Position numbers and translations under genes: made by a program | Shown here: one piece after another, positions 42,501 to 54,060 of the stretch | Layout of the letters: every line of letters starts with the position of its first letter | How positions within the stretch are numbered: the first letter of the stretch is position 1 | Notes under the pieces: generated by a model | The model's database searches: none | Told to the model about the DNA's origin: nothing | The model's input: only the letters and a program-made list of their open reading frames with translations | Source of the DNA: Branchiostoma floridae | Taxonomy: Eukaryota; Chordata; Leptocardii; Amphioxiformes; Branchiostomatidae | NCBI RefSeq assembly: GCF_000003815.2 | Contig: NC_049979.1 | Span: forward strand, 11,750,471-11,814,470 | Length of the DNA: 64,000 nucleotides | Direction of reading: 5' to 3'

Positions 42501-45500
42501 GGCACGCTTCATGAGGGGTTTTCCTATATGATCCTGCGGCACTTTGCTCAGGAACTCTCTTAACTGGACAACATACAGATAAACCAAGAAGTTAATGACC
42601 TAGAATATCTTGACCTTGCATTACAGGTATTACAAAAAGACATTACATACACTACAAATACGTACACTACGGTACAGTAATGCCTTTTCACATATGTGGA
42701 CTCAATAGTCATGAAAAATTAATTGCTAACTCTGGTGTACAAAATGTAGTATAGATGTGTTCAAACTGTTTGCGTGATGGTGAGACTAAAACTTGTATAC
42801 AAGCCCTTGTCCAATGTTTAACAAATTGACAACAAGATAATAATAAGGCTACAGCCATGAACCCCAAGCAAAGATTATGTTATAGTCCTAAGCTTTGTTT
42901 TAACACCAACACACACAATAAACCTACATTTGTCAGGTAGAATAAGTGTTTTTGACACAAATTTTGATGACCCACCTTTTTTTCTACTCCGGTGAAGAAC
43001 TGGAAGGTTGTGATGTTGGCAGGGGGGCGGGACATCCCCAGGGTGATACAGATGGCCTTCAGCTCACCCGAGTGCAGGCTAGCAGGGGCCTGGGGATAGA
43101 AAACTACTGTCAGAACCCTTACCATTGGCTAAATATCATCAATAACAAGTTTCTCAATGTCTGTTATTATTCCTGTACTCCATTCGTTTTTTAAAACTTC
43201 CCCATAGAATAGTCTGGATCCCATTTACAGGTATAGAGAAATGACCTGCATTTGAGTAGAATATACGTGACAGCTATGATCTTTTCCAAGTCGCACGGTC
43301 CTCGCAAATGCATGCGTGGTAACAGGGTTCAAAGAAGCATTCATTCTTTTGATCCATGTTTACCTGCTACAGAGGAATATTCCACAATGCAGAACATAAG
43401 GACCAAACAATCAAACAGGGATGGGTTCCCACAACTCTGAAGGGAAACGATCAGAGGAGAAAATTCAAGAACTAAAGCTAGAATAGGGTGAATGCAATGG
43501 AAGTCACTACTGCAGAAGGATACTTTCCCTACACTGACTTCTGGGTTTGGACTGATGGTCAATTGGACATGTACATGTTCTAGTGAGCACTTTAAGAGCT
43601 TAAAACATGGCCATAATTCCATATGATAATTATTCTCACCTGGCCAGTGGGAGTGGATGGAGGTCTGGGGTGATTGGCATGTGTCATTTGTGCAGCTTGC
43701 AGCTCGGTCAGAAGGTAGTCTGCAAATTCAACATGACATTTTTCATGTCAAGGTTGCTATCAAGTATTCTACCATTAAGTCTTTACAATTTCATCAACTT
43801 GTATGTGCAATCTAAGATTTGAAGGGTGATAGAAGTAACTGCTACATGTATTCATTTCTTTTCACAAGGGCAGGAGGGGAAAGAAGATTTATGATGGAAA
43901 CACATGTTTGCTGTCATTGCCAAAATAAAACCACTGCAAACACTTCAAGGTTCACAGTATTGTACTAGTAGTGAGATTATGGAATCAACTGTGACATGTA
44001 CTGAAAGATTTGAATAGTGATAGAATGCTGACACAAAACTTTTGGGCATGATTCTTCAGATTTGGGCTACAAAAGAGGGATTTAAACATGTTTGACAAAT
44101 GACCAAATCTATGTCGTATGTGTCATTCTCGGTCACAAGTACTTGTGTATAACATTTTCCAGGATTTTTTTCCCCCAATGTCAGATAACATACAAACTTA
44201 TTTCTGTGGGTACAGCATGCGCAGGTAAGACTTATCGTGATGTATGTAACATTACCTACCTAGTAGTAACAAGCAGTTCTCTTTTGTTCTGAACCTCTGG
44301 GCAGAATCCCCACTGCTAACACCGGCATATGGGCAACCTATGGGGAAATGCACAGCCTCTTTAAAGTTATAAGAGCTGCACTGATTCTATGAGAAGAAAA
44401 TAGCATTACACACCAAGGAGCTTTTATCCTGATAAAAGCTCCTTGTACACACTTAGGAGTAAGATATGTCTATTGGGTGTCCCTGTAGCTCAACTGGTAG
44501 CAGCCTCACTGTTGACGTTCCAATTAGTTAGCAACTGGGAGATCCAGGTTTACATCCAGGGAAGGGCATCTCAGTTGGGGCGGCCCATGTGGGTGGCACC
44601 CATGAGGAGGTGCCTCAAGCATGTTTAAAGGGGAGAGGCTAACAACCCCTCCTTGCAAAAGTATACCCTGCTACAGAAACAGCTAGAAGACTTGCTGTAT
44701 TTGCCACTGGGCACTACATCTTACAAGGAGTATTAAAGAGCTTACCAAATTCACTCAGGAAGCTGCTCATCTCCATCTCAAACCCCTCTGTATCGTCTGG
44801 ACCTACATGTGGACAAACAGTTATACAGTTGTGGCATATCTGACAGAGATATGTAAGGCCACACCAATTTAATTTCTTGGTTCACGGATTTTTTCATAAA
44901 AAATATGGAGCGAGAGGGCGAAATAAAAATAAGAATAAAAATCATAAAATGGTTCGGGTAAAGGTAACGGCTAATCCAAAACATAAAGAAAAAAAGTTTT
45001 CAGTTTGAAAAAAGTACAAAAACACTATTATTGTACAGTAACAGCACCTGTACCCTCCCTTTAAGGAGCTTATAATATAAAGGCCAATTTGCTACACCAG
45101 AAAGTTGGTGAATGGTTTCATTAATGGTGAAAATGTGCTGAGTGGTAATTTTTATTTTTATTCTTTTTTCCAAAAAATAGGAGCGAGCGAATCCGTGAAC
45201 CAAGAAATTAAATTGGTGTGGCCTAATGTTACCAGTAACAAAAAAAGAAGAAGAAAAAAATATATTTACTAGTAAGGAATAAAGTAACTTAGTAAGGCCG
45301 AATCTAGACAGTTTTTACCGATATCTGTGGAGATGTCGGGAGGGATCTGGAACGTTGGCAGCGGGACACCCGTGGTGCTTGCAGTCATAAACAGCTATAT
45401 AGCCTAATGAGCCCGCGTTATATGCTAATGAGCCCTCCCAAAGTCGGGACGCATCTACACGCGCGCAGAAGCTGTCGAGGACCCCTGCTAAGCTATCGGG

Positions 45501-47322
45501 CGAATGCTCCGGACCTTTCGGGAGAAATTCTGCCGATATCTTTATGGCGATATTGCTGTTCTATCTAGATGCTGAAAAAAAGCTGTCGGCGATAGGTTTT
45601 CGACTTGCCGATATCGGGAAAAACTGTGTCTAGATCGTGCCTAATTAAGAAGTCAAATTATTCTCTGTTGACGTGTTGTCATATATTTTGCAAGACCCCC
45701 AGTCCACTACAACTTCCCTCTGTTCAAGTTTACACCTAGAAGACAATATAAAGGTAATACTGTGCCCTGACTTTTTATGCTACTCTATAACATTGTCTAT
45801 AAAAGTAAAATATCAACAGCCATTGTATGAACCATAAAGAAAACAATGAGAAATATGAGATTTTTCAATGCCATTTTTTCAAGTGAATGAAGTCAAAGGG
45901 GACAAGAGGCCGTCATGACCGCATGGAGCAAAATGTAAATTTCACCCCCACACCTTGGTGGGGCCCAATGTAATTTCATCTTTTCACACCTGCTGAAAAC
46001 AAACAAAGACCAACAACAAAGGGCTCTGCAGGGGGTTGCCAAGGTTGTTTGCGGAGTGGACAGGTCTTCGAATTTCCCGCCGGCCGAAGCGAAGGAAGTT
46101 CCGCCCGAACACAAAAGAGGTGAACTCTCCGCCGGTACGGTTCGAATCGCACGGGAATATCAGGAACACAACGAACCAGTTCTTATAACTCTCTGAGAAT
46201 GAAACACTAAATATAATAGGGAGAGAAGTTGGACTACGATTTTCAGAGTCTGTGCGTTTATTTTGTGGGGACAAAAGATGACCAAACGTCGCCGTTCGAG
46301 TTCTACGGAGGCCACACGCAGCCCGAGCAAGAGGGCCAGCCGGCGGAGAGCGCCAAACCCTCCCCCGGCCTCCCCTAACAACGCCGCCCAGCAAGGCCCG
46401 AGAACGAGGAGTCGCTCAAGGAGGCAAACAGGGGAGTCTGAAGACGCAGAAAGTCGAGATGCAGGCACAAGTCGCGCTACAGAGCCGACAGAACCAGCTG
46501 GGGAGACTTCACAGTCTCCCGTGTCGCAGGACCAAAGGTCGGCTAACACGGAAGCGGCCCAAGAGCGACCCTCGACTTCTGAAGAACAAGATTCAACAAA
46601 CTCTCGAGTACCAGAGGTATGTATATATGTAATATAATTTATTTTCCCGTATTTTTTTGTAAAGGATCCATGTGTATGGACGTAAAATGCCTTCCTGTGG
46701 CACCGGTCGACATAGCAGAAATTAATCTTTCTGATGACAACATGTTTGCGCCGCACATCTTGTGGGGAGGGGGGCACCACTCACTTTGGGTGGGATGGAC
46801 GCACTCTTCCAGGTTGCACAGCCCCTTCAGCTCGCCTGTGATCCAGGCACACAGCTTGGTGAACACTGGGGACCGGGATCCTGCTTCCACGGCTTTGGCC
46901 AGCACGGTTTCGTCAAAGGCATCTTCGTACCTGCGATGGAAGGGAAAACGTGAGGGAATGTGTGAAACGTGCGTCGCAGTGCTGCTCGTGATTTTGTTGG
47001 TTTAAAATCACGTCAAATCTGTTTGCCTGACACTGCCATAAAAGTCATACAAAGCATGAAGCAATTTTCGCCTTAAAAGGATCCTCATAAAATTGATTTT
47101 TGTTTTATAAATTAAAAGATATCATAGATTGAAAAGGAAATAGATAGTTTTTGGCCTTGGTGCTGTCCGGATGGTTCGATGCCATCACTGCTGCCAACAC
47201 GGCACTGTGGAGATCTGCCTTATTCAGCTCGCTTGACACCGATTACTCCACCATGTACTCAGCGTTTATGACTGACATACATACCCAAGATCATCTAGAG
47301 CGTCCAAGATGTCGTTCTCCAT
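39540..47322 (-). CDS. FAM98A: FAM98 family protein (FAM98A/B-like), RNA-binding RGG protein
   Basis: FAM98 proteins associate with the RTCB tRNA-ligase complex (DDX1, RTRAF, ashwin) and bind RNA. Fourteen minus-strand exons: 47322-47285, 46930-46785, 44802-44746, 44337-44260, 43719-43640, 43089-42976, 42563-42483, 42073-41957, 41746-41647, 41405-41329, 40875-40788, 40507-40475, 40129-40070, 39751-39540. All phases agree, giving 426 aa. The N-terminus MENDILDALDDLGY, FTKLCAWITGEL, GMSRPPANITTFQFFTGVEKK, the IQSFNWSDRTK stretch and INKVLMGRVPDRGGR are diagnostic of the family. The last exons encode an RGG/GGY-rich tail ending in QQQGGQFEQAF, like vertebrate FAM98A. Human FAM98A is longer (518 aa) because of its tail. 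Whether one gene stands for A, B and C cannot be told. The A symbol follows the tail. Head-to-head with PSMD8. Confidence 0.94.
44414..44445. repeat. 32-bp near-palindrome, 15-bp perfect arms
   Basis: CAAGGAGCTTTTATC, then CT, then its exact reverse complement. It is in a FAM98 intron and ends about 30 bp before the A-box-bearing SINE. It would form a tight hairpin, and as RNA a stable stem. Confidence 0.85.
44472..44735 (+). mobile_element. tRNA-derived SINE
   Basis: TGTAGCTCAACTGGTAGCAG is an A-box-like block and GGTTTACATCC, about 60 bp later, a B-box-like block. They are followed by about 180 bp of tRNA-unrelated body containing GGCGGCCCATGTGGGTGGC. This is the usual architecture of a Pol III SINE. 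The B-box has mismatches and no clear tail or target duplication was identified, so it is probably an old copy. It lies in a FAM98 intron, antisense to that gene. Confidence 0.65.
44857..45223. mobile_element. 367-bp Harbinger-like MITE, TAA target duplication
   Basis: Terminal inverted repeats GGCCACACCAATTTAATTTC (left) and its complement at the right match almost perfectly over about 34 bp, extending through TTGGTTCACGGATT. TAA flanks both sides (44854-44856, 45224-45226). A 3-bp TWA duplication with GGCC ends is typical of PIF/Harbinger. No ORF. Located in FAM98 intron 2, the intron between coding exons 2 and 3. Confidence 0.85.
45296..45641. mobile_element. 346-bp Harbinger-like MITE, TAA target duplication
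   Basis: The left end GGCCGAATCTAGACAGTTTT pairs imperfectly with the right end, whose reverse complement starts GGCACGATCTAGACACAGTT. Both arms continue into a GATATC motif. TAA flanks both sides (45293-45295 and 45642-45644). A different family from its neighbour 72 bp away, but the same superfamily by target size. No coding capacity. Confidence 0.75.
46278..46616 (+). CDS. Orphan basic/Ser-rich first exon candidate inside FAM98 intron 2
   Basis: An ATG (AAGATGA, A at -3) opens 113 codons ending exactly at a consensus donor, GAG|GTATGT at 46616/46617. The product begins MTKRRRSSSTEATRSPSKRA and is rich in Arg, Ser, Pro, Thr and Glu, with RTRSRSRR, suggesting a disordered nuclear protein start. 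I do not recognise it. It lies on the strand opposite FAM98. The frame ends in phase 0, compatible with PSMD8 exon 2 at 48501, so an alternative PSMD8 first exon is possible. It could also be a separate gene or a chance CpG-rich open frame. Confidence 0.3.
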
Positions 47323-47747
47323 GATCCAGTGTTCTAGAGATGCAGAAAACGACGAAAACTCGCGGTACAGGGATGGAGTGGTGGGTGTGAATCCAACCGG
47401 CTCGTGGATCCGGGATGGTGTCGCAAACCAGCTGGTTGTCGTAAAATCCCCGCCACTTCAATAAATTTTTCGGGACTCTGTGGTTTGCCTTTTCTATGTT
47501 TTTCCTCAATGGTTTATTTTGAAATCCTCTAATTTATTCTGTTAGATTTTTAACTGACAAGGTTTGTGACTGTTAAAAATATTGTCAGTAGCTAGGAAAC
47601 TCAAGTGGTGGCATTTTATTTAGATCTACAAGTATTTTGTACAGTACCACTAATAATCACTGTGTGGCGCTCGTGACTGGTCCACTCTTTGTGTTCTCGT
47701 TCCCAGTTTGCTCTTGATCCCAGAATACTTTTCATTTGTGTTTCAAA
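47323..47747. promoter_or_regulatory. Bidirectional promoter region, FAM98 (-) / PSMD8 (+)
   Basis: 425 bp separate the two start codons, the shortest of the three divergent spacers. The PSMD8 start itself lies in CAAAATGGCGACC, which matches the YY1 consensus, so the TSS is probably very close to the ATG. No TATA box is visible. Shared promoter function is inferred from spacing. Confidence 0.55.
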
Positions 47748-50700
47748 ATGGCGACCACCATGAAGGAAGTTGTGCAGATGTACCAAACTTTGAGTCAAGA
47801 ATGGAGCAGAAAACCGCCAAATCTGCAGAAATGCGGCGAGCAGCTCTCAAAGCTAAAGGTACGTGGCATCATTTTACGTGAAAAACTGATCCGTACAAAG
47901 TTGTGCTGGAACACAGTCGCAGCTCGAAGTGAGGGGACTACTGATGATTCATGATTTCTTGCATATGAATGCAGTAAAACAGGACGATATTTGTATATTA
48001 CTACAATACTGTAGTGACGAAACAAACTAATACAGTAATACAGGCTAGTAGTAATTAGGCGAACCTCATTTATCAGTGTTTTTCCTTTCCTTCTTTGTTT
48101 TAAAGTCGTTTTTCTCCAAGACCATCCATGGCTGCTGATGTCATGGTTGCCCCCCCCCCCCCCCTTCTCCTCCTGCCATCAAGCAAGAAACAACATAAAT
48201 TGCATAAAATGGCACTCTCCAGCATGTTTGACCTTGAAATTACCCTATTTGAGGATCCTGGTTGATTTCTTTACAATTCTCTTTGCTTCACTGTTGTATA
48301 ACTGGGTTCTACGTGACCAAATTAGATTTTAAATGTATATGTTTAGCCTTTCGGTACCTTCCTCAGAGCATAATGAACTCTACTACTTGCTGCGGTGCAC
48401 TATGACATGGCAACAAATATGCAGTCCCAATCTAATCACATTTTTGACTGCATCCTTTCTGCTCTGTATATTTTTCAAGCCATGTTTTTTTTTACCACAG
48501 GTCTGCCTACTTGAGCTCAGTTTCTTGCCTACAGCCGACACCAAACCTTCCAAACAAGAGCTGCTGGTTGCACGTAAGGACATTAGACCCTCTCTTCCAA
48601 ACTGTTGGTATTAAAAGTAGATTGATTAGTACTCAGGTTACAGATATCTTTTGTACCGCTATCTTCCTGTTCCACACAGAAAATACTGGTACAGATAAAA
48701 CCTAGTGGGCCGAAAAAACTTCCCTTCAATGTTCAGGGTCCAAAAGCAAAAAATCTTTTGATGTTAAACATGATTCACATGTGTGATGAAATGTGATTGT
48801 TGTCATAACAGGCCCTAAGTTAGATTTCTCATCAGTTCTTTTCTAAGTGATTTTTGTCTGTTCACAGGTGACATATTGGAGATTGGTGCTCAGTGGAGCA
48901 TCATGATGAAGGACATCCCTGGGTTCGAGCGCTACATGGCACAGCTCAAGTGCTACTACCTGGACTACAAGTCAGTCTGATAGACTCCGTCCTAACTTGT
49001 ACTGTGTGCAGTGTTGTGTGATAGTCATATGTCCCAAAATTTGTTCTGACTGACGGTGTATAAAAGATGATGAAAGATGGCTGAAATTGAGAAGTTTTAC
49101 AGGATTTTTCCAACAGAAATATCATTTGAAATTGGTAGTTTAGGATTCATTACATGATTTTCATCTACAATAAAAAATACTCAAGATACGTTTGATGCAT
49201 TTGACCGTGTGCACATAAGCACAAAGTATGTTCTAAGAATGGTTTGGAGTGTTGGCAGACATGGCATAACTTCCCCTTGCAAGCACAGTAATATATCTAG
49301 TATCCCTGGATCCATGGAAGGGTGAACTTACTTGTATATTGAGTTCTTTGCATGTCCTGCAAGCAGAGATGATGGGGAAGATATACCATATACCCTGTTT
49401 CTGTCAGTTGGCATAATCGTACAAGATAGGACTGGCTGACAGAAAATGGGGCATATGAGAAGACTATCCAAGTCACTCTCTGCTTGGACTGAGTGGAGTA
49501 TTTCTGCCAGGCCACATGAAGTGACATTTTTTCTCTGTTGTTGGCAGCAGGACGGAGCTGCCCGAGTCGGCGTACAAGTACCAGCTGCTGGGGCTGAACC
49601 TGCTGTGTCTGCTGTCCCAGACCAGACTGGCAGAGTTCCATACAGTACGTGGGGCACAGCTGTTCTTCTCATCTGTCGTAAAACCAGCGCCACACTCTTA
49701 ATGGCCATATAATCGTCAAAACGTTACTGAAATGCAAAATTGAGAGAGTAGAGCATATTTTTTGTCCTAAATCCCATCATGTTGATCTGATCCCAAAAAT
49801 CAGGCAGTGTACTAGAGGACACTGGTCGTTTTACTGATAAAAAGCTACCGCCACTTGCATTTTTCCTGCTGTGTGACACTGGCTATATCATAAATATGGT
49901 CTATATATTACTAAGAGGAACCTTCTTGATATCAATGTCCTATAATATAAAATTGTCGATATGAATGATGTGATACTGTAGCCTGTATTGTTATTGTATA
50001 TGTTTGTGACCAACATTTTCCCATCTTCTGTAGGAGTTGGAGTTGCTCCCGTCAAAGGAAATCTACAACAACATCTACATCAAACACCCCGTGTCTATGG
50101 AACAGGTGTGTGTAGTGGTGATGTCTGTATGTTTTGTGTAGCAGCTGAAAAGTTAGAAAGTTGGGGCATATCTTTTTATAGGGGTCAGATCCACAGTACA
50201 AAACACAAGTGAACAGTTAGATGTTTCAGATAGCATCTTTTTTCTCAGTCACTGGCAAAAGACAGCGGATGCTATATGGAACATCTGAGCGTTAATTAAC
50301 TATCCATTTGCTCTAAGTAACTTTTGTATTGTGTATCATATTACCTGAATCCCTAACCTCCTATACTAACAAGATGTAGTAGTAGTACATTGTAGATAGA
50401 GTAGGGAAGTTCACACAAAGAGTACAGTATTCTTTACATTGTGCACTTCACCGTCATCAAAACATCATTGTAATGTGAACCTTTTCCCTGACTCAGTACC
50501 TGATGGAAGGCAGCTACAACAAAGTTTTCCTGGCCAAGGGGAACGTTCCAGCCGAGAGCTACGGCTTCTTCATCGACATCTTGTTGAACACCATCAGGTC
50601 AGTTCCTCAGTGATACAGATGTCTGTGTAATCAAACTTTATTACCTCTTTTGTAAAGTGCTTTAGATTTAAGGCGTAAATATTATGGGTGGTACCGGTAC

Positions 50701-51613
50701 AGAAAATTTAGGTACAGGTACGGTTCACGTCCGGAGAATCAGCCCTTCTCTCTTGCTTCGAAATGTTTGGCAGTATTCCTCGGATAAACCAATCCAGAGC
50801 CATTTTTTTCCACCCCACTTTTCTGTCCTTAGGGATGAGATAGCTGCCTGTGCAGAGAAAGCCTATGACAGGATATCCAGCACAGAGACGGCCAGGATAC
50901 TGTTCTTCGAAAACAAGAAAGATGTAAAGGAGTACGCAGCAAAGGTGAGGGAAGAGGTTCAAGTTTACAAATGCTATTGAATGTTAGCGGAATGCTCAGT
51001 ACAAATGTATTGTGTAAGAGTGCTATCAACAAACAACAAAAGGAAACATAGAGAAAAGCTAGAAGTATTAAGTTTTTCTTAGGAAGGATCTCAGTTTAGC
51101 CATCTCTAGTAGATGACCTTTCGTGCTGAATGTTTAAATTTGTAGTGATAAGATGGAAAACAGATTAAGTAGATCATGGAAAAATAACCTTGTTTTCCCA
51201 TGTTTCATATACTACCATGGTCACTGTGAAGATGAAATGAAACCCTTGTAACTACTCAAGAGATCATCATCATACACGTGTATCTTGTTGTGCTGTACCC
51301 AGTACTGCAGTCAGTCTGGGGCCTTCTGGCTAGCCTCAAACAGCAAAACCGATTGGTGATGTTAAGGCCCTGTACACAGTCATGTGGAATATGTCCCCTA
51401 GTTTGGGTAGGGGGACCGCATCAACACTCGGCTGAAGTTACCCATCCCTTTTCATCCTTGGTGTATTTTTGTTCACAGCGCGGCTGGACGTTGAGACCAG
51501 ATCACTTCTTTGAGTTCAACAAGGAGCCCGAGAAGAAAGAAGAGACAATCCCAGCCAATGAGCTGGCATCGCAGGCCATAGAATACGCACGAGAGCTCGA
51601 GATGATCGTCTAG
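47748..51613 (+). CDS. PSMD8: PSMD8 / Rpn12, 26S proteasome lid subunit
   Basis: Non-ATPase subunit of the 19S regulatory particle, last to join the lid. Eight exons, 47748-47858, 48501-48573, 48868-48970, 49551-49644, 50034-50105, 50497-50597, 50833-50944 and 51479-51613, splice in frame to 266 aa. Diagnostic segments are [52 protein letters not shown] (PCI-domain region) and the C-terminal [12 protein letters not shown], nearly the same as human. The start is the ATG within AAAATGGCG, A at -3 and G at +4; an upstream in-frame ATG at 47736 adds four residues in a poor context. Intron 1 has a run of 15 C (48150-48164). A candidate AATAAA lies at 51928-51933. Confidence 0.97.
48150..48164. repeat. 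Poly-C run (15 C)
   Basis: Homopolymer of 15 C in PSMD8 intron 1 followed by a pyrimidine-rich stretch. Assembly length here may be unreliable. Confidence 0.95.
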
Positions 51614-54060
51614 CACTGGGCTTTTGTTGTTGTAACTAGCTGTCATACTTTTTATATCCGGGAATTCAAAATTTCAGTCCAACTTTCAAGAATTTCGAAC
51701 AAGTCCACAGTATGCTACTAAGACAAATGTAGCCCCAGAGATTATTATTTTTGCCATGAAAAATACAGTCTTTCATATTATCTTATTTCCAACATGGATG
51801 GGTACAAGTAAAGGTTTAGAAAAGACTTAGCAGTCCTTCCTGCATAACAGAGTATCATCACACCTCGATGGACCTGTGCTATTTTGCAGGAATACCACTC
51901 TAGGAGGAGAGTTTTAGGATACCATAGAATAAAGTCATACCTTAAAAATGTAATTTCTCTATGATATTGTGAGAGTAGTGTACACTGTCGGTCAGGTGCA
52001 CTCGTGTGAGCTACGAAAAAGATGTTAACATTGGATGGGAAGATGTGTCTGGAAGAAATAAATGAATGCTTGGCCATTGATAATATATTCTCTTGTATAT
52101 TTGTGAGCATTAATTGTGTGAAGATGGACACTGAGTGAAAGAGTGAAAAGAAAACCATTGCCTAAGTACTAGTAAGAGTCCCTATAAGATATATGCAGCC
52201 CCCTACATCATACATAGGATGACCTTATGGGCGGGGTAGTTCACTTTACATGTACATGTATATACAACCTTACACCAGGCCTTGCTTAGAATAACAGGAT
52301 GATAAACAATAACAATATTTTAATTACATAAAGTGCCACTGCCCTGTGTTGTGAAGACATATTTATTCAAATGACCCACTTCAAAATGATTTTTTGGGTC
52401 ATTTGCCAATGGCCACAGGGATCAATTACCTCAAGGTCGTTGACCCCATTTGGAGGTTTACTCAGGTGCAGACCTGTATGTCTATACAATTTAATCAAAA
52501 AGGTAACCAATCGATTAGCCTGAATCAATATCCTGAGGAGGATTTGGAAGCCAATCAGCGAGCCTGGTGTTATCTGGTCTATTATGCAAATCCACATGGG
52601 GTGTACTGAAAGAGTGCAATCTTGCACGGGGGAATTTTGTCATATTTCAATCATGTAGTCCCCGCGGAAGTAAAGAGAACGTAAGCAATCCAATTAAGAA
52701 CAGGTGAAACCTGACAGGTGATAATTAGGGATACCTCGTATGCATTTAAACGATAAGAACACGCATACACGAGGCAGATACGTACGTTCGGAACAAGGGC
52801 GAAGGAAGACGGGGGACAGCAGCAAAGAAGCCAGAAGTGGAAAGGAGTGGGGGTTGCGGGGATCGGAAGGGGTGTGGTAAACCGCCTACATGTGAGCGAT
52901 TTAAAAGGTCCACCCACTCGCCCTTCTTCGTCTAACTGTTTCCAAAACCATGCCGAGTTGCTTGTAACTGATTTTTGGTGTAACATACTAGTACCGGAGA
53001 AGCTGGTTCTCTTTTTGCCTCGCTGAAAATAAACCCTTTCACAAAATGACCCACGGGCCACGACGAACTACTGTAAGTGATTTAAGTTTGCGAGGATCTA
53101 ATTTCGTGGTTGTGAAAATGGAGCGTTTACGGTGGTTTGAAGTTTGCGGTTCAGATAGTAGCGCAGGTGGGTAGAAGACAGAACAAAACTTTCTTGGTCA
53201 AGTTCGAATTTGCGACGAGCAGGTCACCGGGAAAACCGCGGACACGAAACCACCGCGAAATTTCAAAATGTACACTACGAATATACATGAGTTAGATCGG
53301 AATTTTCTTCCTTAGTGGAGGAGAGCTAGCCGTAGGCAGGGACGTTACCGCGGACCGACGTTTCTGACCAATTTTATTTTTTGCCAAAAGTTTTGCCGAA
53401 TTCTAGGATCCGCACTCCGTAGAAAGGCCTGGTGGAAGTTTTAAGCTCAGAGTACGATCAAGGTAATCTCCAAGAAGATGTAACACTCGAGCTTGTTTTG
53501 GGTATACTTGTATTTGGCGGTGTTCTGCGGTGCAGCTATTTATCTGTAAAAAGGCGTCTTCAAAAATCTAGAAAATCGAAGGAAACACCACTAAATACGC
53601 TCGATACAAGCCAGACCTTTGCATCTACTTGGCGAATTAACTGCGCCACGACGTGTGTTTTCAGCCTAGCACACCAGGACCCAGGTCACCCACAATGGAT
53701 TATATGTTGAATTGTAATTGTCACGTCACCTTGGTTATATATTAGCTACATTTTAAAACATATCCACCGTAATAAACTACAAGTCAGCCATTTGTGTTGC
53801 AAGAGTTGTTTAAGTTCAATGATCTATTTCTCCCGACATTTATGTTGTGCCCTTCAGGCCTTCACAGTACAGAGTTTGCCGTCTGATCTGTTATGAAAAG
53901 GGGACGCTAACGGCTGTGTGCAGGTAGTTGTGGAGAAGACGGGCACCTGTTAGACCTGTTAGACCTGCCTTAAGTCTTAAATTCTTAGCTTATCACGCAT
54001 ACGTTCCAGCTGCATAATATATCCTGAACCATTTTGTCAGCAGGTGCACAAACGTCTGCG
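51614..54060. other. PSMD8 3' UTR and intergenic region up to the WxxW gene
   Basis: AATAAA at 51928-51933 (about 315 bp after the stop) and again near 52056 are candidate PSMD8 poly(A) signals. From about 52400 to 54030 I see no exon I can support. A nine-codon open frame with a perfect donor (ATG 53046, ACT|GTAAGT) cannot be connected in frame to the next gene. An acceptor (CAGCAG ending near 54043) precedes the ATG at 54061, implying an upstream non-coding exon of unknown position. Confidence 0.4.

Noticed and set aside
46160-46780. 206-codon minus-strand open frame
   Set aside because: Antisense shadow of the GC-rich orphan exon, with no homologous segment and no splice fit to FAM98, whose exons 2 and 3 flank it.
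53432-53710. 92-codon open frame upstream of the WxxW gene
   Set aside because: It opens with GTG, lacks splice signals at its ends and has no recognisable motif.
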